Origin: Tubiluchus corallicola
Lineage: Eukaryota > Priapulida > Priapulimorpha > Priapulimorphida > Tubiluchidae
Direction: 5' to 3'
Length of the DNA: 60,000 nt
NCBI GenBank assembly: GCA_030141605.1
Contig: JAQGDQ010000075.1
Coordinates: 250,001-310,000, forward strand
Position 1 is the first letter of the stretch. Every line of letters begins with the position of its first letter. The notes below the pieces were generated by a model. It made no database searches, was not told where the DNA came from, and saw only the letters and a program-made list of their open reading frames with translations. This document shows positions 25,904 to 35,839 of the stretch, piece after piece. A program made the position numbers and the translations under genes.

Positions 25904-25954
25904 CCCTAACCCTAACCCTAGTCCTAACCGTAACTCTAACCCTAATCGTAATCC
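25904..25954 (+). repeat. Interstitial telomere-like repeat
   Basis: CCCTAA occurs in tandem (perfect for the first units) and then decays through variants such as TCCTAACC, GTAACTCTAA and CCCTAATCG. This is the complement of the animal telomere unit TTAGGG. At about 50 bp it is a short interstitial tract, not a chromosome end. Confidence 0.85.
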
Positions 25955-26175
25955 GCTTAACGAACAAATTTCTTGTTAGTGGAGAACTGTAAACTTTAGC
26001 CTTTTTTACTGTGCTAACCAATGTATACAAACACTGCGCAATATCCCGTATGTAACTGTAGCTGTAGCCGCTTTTAGCAGAGGAGAACGCTTCATTAACT
26101 TCGAGAGAAGGTAGGCGAATATGATAATGGAAGCAAAACCAAAAGGCAATCTAAGAGACGTATTTCTCATAAGTA

Positions 26176-26325
26176 ATGATTAAAAAAATACATAAACCAA
26201 CCTGCATACAACAGAGGGATTTCCTGACTGCGTTCATTTTTAATCAAGATGACGACTCATTGACCTCACTAGCCATCCAGCATAATCACACCATCCTCTC
26301 TGTCCTAATGGACATGAAATTTTAG
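26176..26325 (+). CDS. 49-codon open frame, weak exon candidate
   Basis: An ATG at 26176 opens 49 codons to TAG at 26323-26325. Codon use is varied (CTC, GCC, ATC, ACC), unlike the low-complexity frames around it. The C-terminal part, from SLTSLAIQHNHTI onward, faintly recalls an ankyrin-repeat turn-helix pattern, but the conserved TPLH is not present, so I do not assign the domain. No splice context supports it strongly. It may be a decayed exon or chance. Confidence 0.15.
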   Translation: MIKKIHKPTCIQQRDFLTAFIFNQDDDSLTSLAIQHNHTILSVLMDMKF

Positions 26326-28042
26326 CGACGTACTTGTACGAAATGCACAATGAAATCTCATTAAGACAGATGATACATCTTCACTGCAGAAACGCGACGG
26401 CGCGTGACACCTCGGTTCGAAATCGCAGAAGAGATGTCTTTAAGAATTTGAGTTGAACAAAAAGCGCGTGTATTGATCGTCAAGTTGAAGATGCGACAGG
26501 AGTGGATATTGTAAATGTTTACTCGTCAGATCTACACTGTTTTTACGAGTCAGCTGAACACACAAGCTAGTTGGCTGGTGACACGAGAATCGTTGTAAAA
26601 ATGTCCAAAATTGTTCATCTAAATAACAACTAATCAACGAGACCCGATGTCAGGTAGGCGGTTTGATTCTGTCAGACAATATTGGAGAACGTTAACGTGT
26701 CAGAACACTAACACCAAAAAATAAATGCACCAAGCATTTTGAATGGAACTGGTTACACAAAATGCCTTAAAATAAGTGTCTGCACACAACAAAGAGATTT
26801 GCTATAGAATCTTATGGAGACGTTGTCCTGTTGGAGCTTGAATAAATTGTGGTGCTTCTTGAGTCAGGGCGGATAATGTATACGTAAGCAGTTGGCATCT
26901 ATAATATGAGATTGATTAAATCGATACATAGCAGGTCTCCACACTCAGCATTTATACCGAAAATCTAATCATTGCACATGCTGTGCATGCGTGCATGTGT
27001 CTGCGTGCGTGGTTCCGTGTGCAGAAAATTACGCAGAGTACTACAATGACTATTATATAAGCCCACCATCTTTACAGATACATCAGTGTAATTTTGTTAT
27101 TCGTGTATAAAATGTCTTAATACATGAAAAAATGTGCATTCCATAAGAAACTTAGGAGTCCCACAAATACATGCAGGCAAAAATATGCCTCCATATTTAC
27201 GCAGCTCAAAATATACAGAATTAAATGACTATAATCAATAAACTGCCTTCGTGCTTTGAGCAGGTAAACTTTATTGAAATAATGCTTTGTTAACACTGCA
27301 CAAAAGTTCCTTTTCTGTTATTTTACCTTTCTCACCTTTAAGACATTGAGTGATATCACTATAGTTTCCTTCCATTCTGTCGATTAGTCAGGCCTGGAGC
27401 TAATAGAAAATCGTTGCTAATCAGAGCGATAGCTAATGTCATTATTGGAATAAAAGCTAGCGCATGCGCATAAACGGTAGAACGTTTTACTGACAAGCGG
27501 ATTTATGAATATGACAGCAAATTTTGTTGTGCAAAAATATTAATTACATCCGCAAGAAACTAAACCAGCTCAACATTCCCAGGCTCGATTTCTTCGACGT
27601 TTCACACACGCTTTAAGACGCTTTTCTCTTGTGTAATTAAACTGTTCTGAAATGAATGCAATCGGTGATTTACTATATTTTGTCATAATTTTGGTCGAAT
27701 GAAACTATGATCAACTGGATGCTGATGACTGCTGGTCGACTGAGACTATGGAAACAGGGAAGCTCACCGATTGGAACTTTAGTTTAGCTCTATCGTACAG
27801 ACCTGAGTTTCGATCAGAAGATTACTTTTTCAAAAAAATTGTAGAATCTGGAATAAGTCAGTTATGATATTGGGAATTCGTCCAGCCTATTAGTCTTTAA
27901 AATGAAGTTAGCCGAAACCTGTTTATTAAAATATTGCAAATACATGGATTTTTTTGAAACATTTTCCCCTTGATTCAATGATCTCTTCCAATTTTGATAA
28001 ATTTACATGTTGTACATATTTTATTGATTTCAATATACGAAC
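26326..28042. other. Unannotated sequence
   Basis: No gene is recognised. A short alternating purine-pyrimidine patch (TGCATGCGTGCATGTG) lies at about 26981-27000. Confidence 0.45.
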
Positions 28043-28118
28043 GAAACAAATAAGCAAACAAACAAACAAAAAAACAAACAAACAAATAAGCAAACAAATA
28101 AATAAATAAGTAAATAAA
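28043..28118 (+). repeat. AAAC / AAAT / AAGC tetranucleotide tract
   Basis: Imperfect AAAC units with AAGC interruptions pass into AAAT and AAGT units. Confidence 0.9.
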
Positions 28119-28181
28119 GGACACCAAACCAGTAGACTAAAAGAACTTAGAGTAGACGCTCTAAAATTTAAAGCTTAAACC

Positions 28182-28230
28182 GAGAAAGAGAGAGAAAAAT
28201 AGAGAGAAAGAGAGAAGAAAAGAGAAAGAA

Positions 28231-28311
<81 letters not shown>
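28182..28311 (+). repeat. (GA)n microsatellite
   Basis: Imperfect GA/AAAGAG sequence becomes pure (GA)n at about 28234-28311. Confidence 0.95.
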
Positions 28312-28314
<3 letters not shown>

Positions 28315-28798
28315 TTGCAATGTTGATCATCTTTTGCAGATTTCACATTGTTTTGAACGAGCAAGGAAGTCCGAAAGCTCTACAACTGCTAAAGAAGCTG
28401 TATTCGCTTTCTAGGTTCTTCATAATTCACTCTAATTTATCTATTTAAGAACATTGATATAATACAAATTTTAAACGCTCAACTTTTTCGTTTCACAAAA
28501 ATAAAAATGCGTCATGGTCATCCAAATTTTATCAACAATTTTCGAAGCAGTTTAAATATTTAAAAACTGAGCTTAAACAGAGCAGCTATAGGTGCAACAC
28601 CACAGCATCAACTATTTTTACTTTGTGAATGCATGTGCATGGCTTCAATGGTATTGGCAATAAAACTTACCGTTTAATAGGAAAATTGTTATCAATTATT
28701 CAACTTTTTAGTAATCATTTTTTTGGAAGTTGGGCTGATAAAAGTCGCAAGTCTGCCTGTTCTAAAATCTATTGCCGTTCTAAGTTTTGACAAACGTT
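28312..28798. other. Unannotated sequence
   Basis: No gene or element recognised. Confidence 0.45.
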
Positions 28799-28815
28799 AG
28801 ACAGACGGACGGATG

Positions 28816-28855
<40 letters not shown>

Positions 28856-28868
28856 CAGACAGACAGAC

Positions 28869-28961
<93 letters not shown>

Positions 28962-28984
28962 AACAAACAAACAAACAAACAAAC
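28799..28984 (+). repeat. (GACA)n then (AAAC)n array
   Basis: GACA units cover about 28815-28956 with a few variants, and are followed by seven AAAC units (28957-28984). All frames translate into TDRQ or LSVC polymers, which are artefacts. Confidence 0.97.
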
Positions 28985-29637
28985 GTAATCAACTTATTTA
29001 TTTATCGAGAAATAATGCGTCCTTTTATACTGACAGTTAAAGGCATAGAAAAATTTTTTGTTGGCTGCTTGCACGCCCTTAGTTTTTCTTGTTTTATTCG
29101 CATCAAATATACCGGCACAAAAATAGCAGGACAAAGTTTGCCATTTATTAGCTTAAATGCTACCAACTTATCAGCTATTTTGACACTATTAATTTATTAT
29201 AGAAAAGCGAACTTTTAAATTAATTATGCTTGAGGATAATAAAAGCAAACAGTTAATGTGTTAATGAAATTTCAATCTTGACAACAGCTGTTGCTGATCG
29301 CTAAATTCGCACAAATATTTAGCATTCGTGCTCACTTTGACCTTGAATTTAAGGAAAAGGTTGTGGCTGCATATGATCAAGTAACTTTTTCTCAAGAAAG
29401 TATTAAACATCATAATTTTTATATTATATCAGCTAACAACGCCCTGTAACACCATTTCACGGAATTTTGAACCTATTACTATAACTGTAGTAAGACCTCA
29501 TTCATCCAAAAATGTTGAACAATGCCCCAAAATTTTTTTATAAAATTTTAATCAGATGGAAATTAATTAAAATGTACTTTATTTAGTTATACTAAAGGAG
29601 TCTGATTCACTTAAAATACACATAACAACACCACAAC
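28985..29637. other. Unannotated AT-rich sequence
   Basis: Nothing recognised beyond the non-repetitive tail of a frame that starts inside the GACA array. Confidence 0.45.
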
Positions 29638-29722
29638 TAAAGATGAAGTTAAAATGTACACATTCATTCCCAGAGTCTGACAGTCTCTGGGTATAAATGT
29701 GTGAATTTTAACTTCATCTTTT
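29638..29722. ncRNA. Near-perfect 85-bp hairpin (pre-miRNA-sized or MITE-like)
   Basis: The left arm 29638-29675 and right arm 29685-29722 are inverted copies separated by a 9-nt loop (TCTGACAGT). The arms begin TAAAGATGAAGTTAAAAT and meet at CCCAGAG/CTCTGGG. Within about 38 paired positions I count three mismatches, one G-T wobble and one bulged A. The length, near-complete pairing and small loop fit an animal microRNA precursor. They equally fit a small palindromic transposon relic. No expression evidence is available. Confidence 0.35.
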
Positions 29723-30040
29723 AACTACTTTTTGTCATGCCGCTATATAGGCGCAGGAGGAGGTCAGGGGCGGTAGCCCTCCCAATATGCTCCTCATTGT
29801 GCTGGCAAAGTTATAGACATGTTTGCAAAAGGAAAACACAAACCGTTACCGTTATTTTCCTTTTGAAATTCTGAAACGTTAGAAAAAGTATTGTGAAAGT
29901 ATTTGCATGTATGTTCAATGAAAATGCAAATCATTGGCTTGTGTCTTGTTAGACAAATCCTTTTTTAGTAACTGTTTTTTATAATTTGGACTTCTTGCAT
30001 TTATATGCGATTATGCATTTATTTATATACGTTATTGCTT
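29723..30040. other. Unannotated sequence
   Basis: No gene recognised. Confidence 0.45.
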
Positions 30041-30129
30041 CTAAATTACTAATGTAATATTCAATTGACAATTCTAATTCGTACAGTATGTTTTAAAGTA
30101 AATAAGAAAATTAATTAAATGATTATAAT
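30041..30129 (+). repeat. 89-bp direct repeat, copy 1
   Basis: The block starting CTAAATTACTAATGTAAT and ending AATGATTATAAT recurs at 30373-30461, offset 332 bp, with one mismatch. Confidence 0.95.
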
Positions 30130-30372
30130 ACGCTGTTCTGACCTATTCCTGTTCTTACTGACCTACATAACTTTTCCTTTTTCACATTTATTAAATAATT
30201 CTTCTCTCTCTAGTACAAACTATATATACTAACAACTGCCAGGCGCCACATAGCTGGTCGGCCGCTGCTTAGCGATGTACTTCAGTACAACCTAAAGACA
30301 TGTGCTCGCACTCAACATAACTGTTTTAGTTATCGCATTTCAAGGACCAATTTTTACATTGGTTTTCGTAAA
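30130..30372. other. Segment between the 89-bp repeats
   Basis: This 243-bp segment is GC-richer in the middle (CCAGGCGCCACATAGC, about 30239-30254) and contains no open frame of note. It may be an insertion or part of the duplicated unit. Confidence 0.4.
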
Positions 30373-30461
30373 CTAAATGACTAATGTAATATTCAATTGA
30401 CAATTCTAATTCGTACAGTATGTTTTAAAGTAAATAAGAAAATTAATTAAATGATTATAAT
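30373..30461 (+). repeat. 89-bp direct repeat, copy 2
   Basis: Partner of 30041-30129. Confidence 0.95.
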
Positions 30462-30675
30462 GTCATCTATGAAAACGTCTGACTTTAAATGAACATCTAC
30501 TTTGCATCTCAGGAAAAGCCTTTTCATACTGAATTTTCTGCAACACCATTACTAGTTCAAATCCCATACGCGTAAAGTCTGTTAATATTATTGAACTTTT
30601 TTTCACACTCGCAGTTTGCTCCCCCTCCTAGCTGCTTCTTCACGCACTGCGATTGTGAGATTTGTGGCCGATGTA

Positions 30676-30850
30676 GGAATGGAAACGCCCATGTCCAACT
30701 GTTGCCTAGTAGCTGTCTTTGGCTTTACTTATGTGCTATCTAACAATATATACTGCATACAACTTGCATACAACTGGGAAAGGAAACGCCCCTGTATCAT
30801 TGCTGCCTATTACCTAGCTTTGTATGCATTATGTATGTACTATCTAACAA
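30676..30850 (+). repeat. Diverged duplication of a 71-74 bp unit
   Basis: Units 30676-30746 and 30777-30850 share GGAAACGCCC near the start, GTTGCCTA/GCTGCCTA, and CTATCTAACAA at the end. They are diverged in between. It looks like an old tandem duplication with a period of about 101-104 bp. Confidence 0.6.
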
Positions 30851-31028
30851 GACACTGTGTTGAACATTATAATGATTTCAATTTTTCGATTGTGCGCAAA
30901 ATGCGAGGCCTTTGTTAGAAGAATAAAAATGGTCCCATGCCTAGATAGTTACAGCATCAATATTCGTAATCTCGGCACACAAGGAAGATATGTGACTAAC
31001 CCATCGCTCGGCCAGTTTCTTCCTCCTA

Positions 31029-31042
31029 CCCCCCCCCCCCCC
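31029..31042 (+). repeat. Run of 14 C
   Basis: A homopolymer C run. On the minus strand it is a G-run capable of quadruplex-type stacking. Confidence 0.95.
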
Positions 31043-31065
31043 GTATATGACTGGTACTCAGTTAA

Positions 31066-31275
31066 AGGCTGAGTAGACCTAGGAGAGCGGCCAGAGAGTC
31101 TGTTCCAGCGGAACATGGTCCGAAAAATCTCGACATCGATATTGACTGCTGGAGAGGATCAAGCTTAGTTCTTAAAGTTAACAACAAGACCAGGGCTCAC
31201 CTAGCAGCTGTCTACGGAACTAAAAGAGGTACAATGACGTTCCCACCGAATAGTACGTTCAGGCGTTTAAGCTAA
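31066..31275 (+). other. 70-codon open stretch without an initiating ATG
   Basis: A frame open from 31066 to the stop TAA at 31273 has varied codons and non-biased composition (it contains DIDIDCWRGSSL and NNKTRAHLAAVYGT). It lies in a locally GC-richer part (about 31060-31400). It has no ATG near its beginning, so if real it would be an internal exon or a fragment of an element-encoded protein. I recognise no domain. Confidence 0.15.
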
Positions 31276-31704
31276 ATCATCCCGCGTAGATGACCGTCTC
31301 AACGTTGATGGCGGTGAGAGGAGCTATCAGTGAAGCCAATGAGTGCAAACGCGTTGATCGATACCGCTATGACGTCATTCGGCCGAATTGATATTCATCT
31401 AGTTATTCTGGTTGATAGAGTTAATCAGTCTTTGTCATTCTGTTCGCAAAGGCGCATAATAAACGGTGTTTCGACTGTTATATTTAGAATCATTAATGCC
31501 AGCACCAAATAGGCTTAACAGAACGAAACTGGAAAGATCACAAATCAAAGATAAAAAGTCAAATCAGTTTTGAACAATATCACGATTAGGTGAAAATTCA
31601 AAGCAATGATGACATTGTGGCACATAATTAATACTAATTTCTTTCTTCAGAAATTTTGCTAAGATAGTAATTTTAAGATTTGGTAATATTCACAGTGTGT
31701 TGTT
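31276..31704. other. Unannotated sequence
   Basis: No gene recognised. A TACTAAT-type branch-like word followed by CTTTCTTCAG at 31631-31650 resembles a 3' splice site, but no exon could be supported after it. Confidence 0.4.
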
Positions 31705-31900
31705 ATTTGATTTGTTGTTGTAACTCAGCGTTGTTGTTGCTGTTACTGTTGCGATTGCAGCAGCAGCAGCAGCAGCAGCTTCTGCTGCTGCTGTCGGTGC
31801 CATTGTTGCTGTTATTGCTATTGCTGCAGTTGTCGTTGTCACTGTCATTGTTATTATTCAGGTTGTTGTTGTCTCTGTCCTGTTCTTGCTCTGTTTGACT
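31705..31900 (+). repeat. GTT / CAG / CTG trinucleotide tract
   Basis: Imperfect TTG units flank a perfect CAG run (about 31757-31779) followed immediately by CTG units (to about 31793). The two halves can pair as a hairpin. Translations are low complexity. Confidence 0.85.
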
Positions 31901-32286
31901 TGCGTTGATGGTATGGTTAAGGCTATCACAACACAATTAAGAAAGAGTAGCTAATACTCAGTGCGAACTGTCTATATGTAATCGAAACGTTCAACATGCT
32001 GAAGCCAAAAATTTCGATTCGTTAGCTGCGGCAACACGCTGCTGCCACCTACAGGTGACATCAATACTAGCTGGCTGGTTCAACATTAGTGGACCATATA
32101 ACTCAAATCTTGATTTGATTACAATCATTAATTTTCTTATTTTCCCCACCAGATTGTCGATAATTCGATTAAGTTCAACCAATGAAATGCTTACATTTTG
32201 AAGTGACGCAAATCAGCACGGCAAATAGTCTTATTTGTCAAAACAGATCGTGCGATTGATCTCACAGTACTGAAATGTATACAGTT
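31901..32286. other. Unannotated sequence
   Basis: No feature recognised. The minus-strand frame at 31991-32182 has no domain. Confidence 0.45.
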
Positions 32287-32512
<226 letters not shown>

Positions 32513-32645
32513 TCTTTATTTAAAGTTGTGTTTAGCTTGGGGTGTTGTAGCATAAGCTCATGAACTTTTAGCCTACTAGTGACAAATTAACCTTCACAAC
32601 AATGATTATTATTATCCGTAAGGATGACTAAAAAGTGCAGAAAAC

Positions 32646-32700
32646 GTACGGAAAAAATACTGCAGTTCCGTACCGTATCGTAATTCAGTACCGTACTTTT
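32646..32700 (+). repeat. GTACCGTA-rich cluster, locus 1
   Basis: CGTACGG, CCGTACCGTATCG and AGTACCGTAC occur within 55 bp. The same words form a longer cluster at 56941-57062. Confidence 0.5.
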
Positions 32701-34074
32701 TAGAATTTTATTTCGTAGCGAACTGCCAGCCTTGCCCGCATGTTGCTTCTGTTAATTTATGTTAACTACTGCCAATTACTGCCCCACTATGAGTAACCAC
32801 TGATACTGTAATTTTATACAGCAATGTTGAGAGTAGTACGTTGTACAGATAAAAACTTACAGTAGAAAAATAAAGTTGTCTAGGAAGAATAAACAAGGGT
32901 TTCAGTAAACATGTTTTTGGGCTATTCTGAGATGGACTGTTTTTAGTCATGATGGATTATTCAAAATTTGTTTCTTTTACCATGCAGATGAACACAATGA
33001 TCCGAAGAATAACACTAGACAAAGTAAATGTTCAATGCCTACGTGGATGCAACGTGAAATAGCCTGTCGTTTGCCGTGCTCAAATTTGCATTAACAAGGA
33101 TTTATAGGGGTGGTCCTACAAGTGGGTCCGTACCACCAACAAGGCCCACCTAAAATTAGTTCTGCCACCAAGGCAGTAAGCGCCATGGTCCCCTCTATCA
33201 CCTGATATAAGTAAAAACAGGTCACCAGACTGACAGACTATTACATTGCTAACTTGCTTTTATGTTACGCAATATTACGAAAAGCTACACTAGCTCTACC
33301 TCCTGAGCCAAATCAAAGACAGATCGGTGTGTTTATACCTAGAGACGTCAAAACCGAACACAATATCACTTGCGGCAGCTTGAGTCTCATTGCGTTCAGT
33401 AGCGGCTCATAAATAAATAAAAAGCTAGTAAGTGAATAACAGCCTTTTGCATAATTTAGAGAATATTATTACAATAGAATAATGGCATGCATGCAAGTAG
33501 CTGGCATCACTGCGCGACAAAATAAATGTAAGTGCAATTACGGCCATCAGATGGTGGAACTAGAACACAGATTCGGTTGAGGGGGTGGAGGACTTAACGT
33601 GAAGGTATAACGTGTAAAAATGTTCATTCGATTGCAAATGAAAAATTTGGAACTGCAAATACTGTATTAAGGACTACATTGAAACAACATAGGAATGAAG
33701 CTTAGCGAAATTAGAACAACATGTGTAAAATATGGCGAATTTTCTCCAGCAAGTAATTACATAGTTGAGCTTATTAAATATACAGAGCAGTTTGCTGTAA
33801 CATCCTATAAACGTAAACAGCAACAAACTCGTGACCTGTGACTTCAAAGCAAATTGCCCACATAAACAGGAACAACAAAAGGAAGTAAGTATTAGAGGTC
33901 TCATCTGCGATTTAAAAAATAGAACCCTGGGTTATGTAAGGAAAAGCCTTCACACTACCGGCGCTAGTAAGTCTGTAATGCAGGTGTGAAATTCTGCAAG
34001 TTTAATTTCAGTGGGTAAAAATTGTGGCAAACTTTATTGTTTTACAGTGAATTTCGAACGTTGAAAAAGTATCG
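32701..34074. other. Unannotated sequence
   Basis: No gene recognised. Around 33110-33160 the words GGGTGG...CCACC and GTGGG...CCCAC give weak inverted symmetry. Confidence 0.45.
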
Positions 34075-34089
34075 TATTATTATTATTAC

Positions 34090-34151
<62 letters not shown>

Positions 34152-34153
34152 TT
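34075..34153 (+). repeat. (ATT)n microsatellite
   Basis: Mostly pure TTA units with single ACT and AGT interruptions. Confidence 0.95.
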
Positions 34154-34530
34154 TCCCTAAAATAGACTCATCTTGTTGCAGAATATTACATTATATGATG
34201 TAGAATATTGCTAATTATTGCATATATGTAACTAATTTTGTCTGTACTCATCATCTTAGTTTTCGCTCAATTTTTGTAAATATGTAAATTTTGTAAATAA
34301 CCTACCTCTGCGTTTCGTAGTTTTGTTAATTTCCAATAATTTTATATTTATCTTTTTTTCATAATATTAGTTGTAGATGACGCTATTGCCATTTGCCAAT
34401 ATTCAGTTGGTCGCATACTTTGTATATGATTGACTGGTATGCTGCCGCTGGTACGCAGCACACATTTCTTATGTGCAATGTATTTTAACTTTGTTAACGT
34501 GACTTGGCAGGTAAAGATAGTAAAGATTTT
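34154..34530. other. Unannotated AT-rich sequence
   Basis: No feature recognised. Confidence 0.45.
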
Positions 34531-34964
<434 letters not shown>

Positions 34965-35349
34965 CAGCGACTTTATAACAGAGTTCACTTTAGCGGAGTA
35001 ACAGTTATAACATCTAGCGAACTGTAGTTTGTGGACCGAAATTTGCAGAGCGTTCATATTGTAATAGGTTCTATAGGAAAAGCAGCAAATGTACTCTTGT
35101 AATTGAACAAGTGAAGTTACAACAAATATTGATCGTTGAAAAAATGTAGATACTTTACTCCAGAGGAATAACAATGACACATGCACGAACTATGTAGTGA
35201 ACTCTAGTAGGCCGACGTAATTTTGACGAGCGTCAATGTCCTAACCGACGAACTGACTCCATTGAGCAGCATGCTCTAGTCTAGACTGTCTGAAAATCTT
35301 TCTTCTGAATTCTTTTCTTGCAACATTTTAATCTCCACTGCCGTTGATA

Positions 35350-35475
35350 TTAAACACACACGTATATTAAACCATTTACAATTAATAGCAGTGCACCGAG
35401 GATTCCAATTATACCTGCAATTACCGCCAGTATTATGAGTAGTACCAGATCTAAGGAGTTATTTATGGTAGGCAT
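35350..35475 (-). CDS. Candidate 41-aa single-pass membrane micropeptide
   Basis: On the minus strand an ATG at 35475, with A at -3, opens 41 codons to TAA (35350-35352). Residues 1-8 (MPTINNSL) are polar and include an N-N-S sequon. From residue 9 on the peptide is almost entirely hydrophobic, with small residues in the middle (AGIIGILGA), so one or one and a half membrane helices are expected, then a short end (IYVCV). Codon use is varied, so the hydrophobicity is not a product of simple sequence. About 113 nt upstream lies a good 3' splice-site-like TTGCTTTTACAG (AG at 35590-35589), with a five-codon upstream ORF between. In-frame stop TAA precedes the ATG by two codons. No known family is recognised, and it could be a terminal exon or chance. 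Confidence 0.3.
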   Translation of the reverse strand: MPTINNSLDLVLLIILAVIAGIIGILGALLLIVNGLIYVCV

Positions 35476-35839
35476 TGTCCATTAACTTGATGTTATTCAC
35501 ACGACCTGATATCGCCTTTAATTACTCAGTTCAATTGTGTGAGGATATTAATCACTAGATGACATTTGTGTGTAGCTGCAGTTAGATGCTGTAAAAGCAA
35601 AGGGAAGCAGCTATCGGTTGGTTAATTGGTTAGCCGATTGACCAATCCGAGTAAAACCGAGTTCAGTTCGTTTAGTTTTGTTCAGTATAACTGAGTTGGT
35701 TGGTTAGTTTGTTGGTTAGATAGACGGCGGGTCAACCAGTCAGCCAGCCAGCCAGCCAGACGTCAACAAGCAACCAGTCATTTCTGACGCAAATGACGAT
35801 AGAATAAGGCTTGGTGAGCCTGTGTTACCCGTATTTAAT

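Noticed and set aside
25692-25979. 95-codon frame with NPNPSPNRN-like end
   Set aside because: The asparagine-proline part is the translation of the degenerate telomere repeat, and no ATG starts the frame.
26380-26430. GGTTCGAAATC at 26415 as a tRNA B-box
   Set aside because: No A-box or clover-leaf pairing upstream, and the CC of the B-box is missing.
31621-31704. Exon after the CTTTCTTCAG acceptor-like site at 31650
   Set aside because: The following frame is short, AT-rich and runs into a trinucleotide tract, so there is no support.
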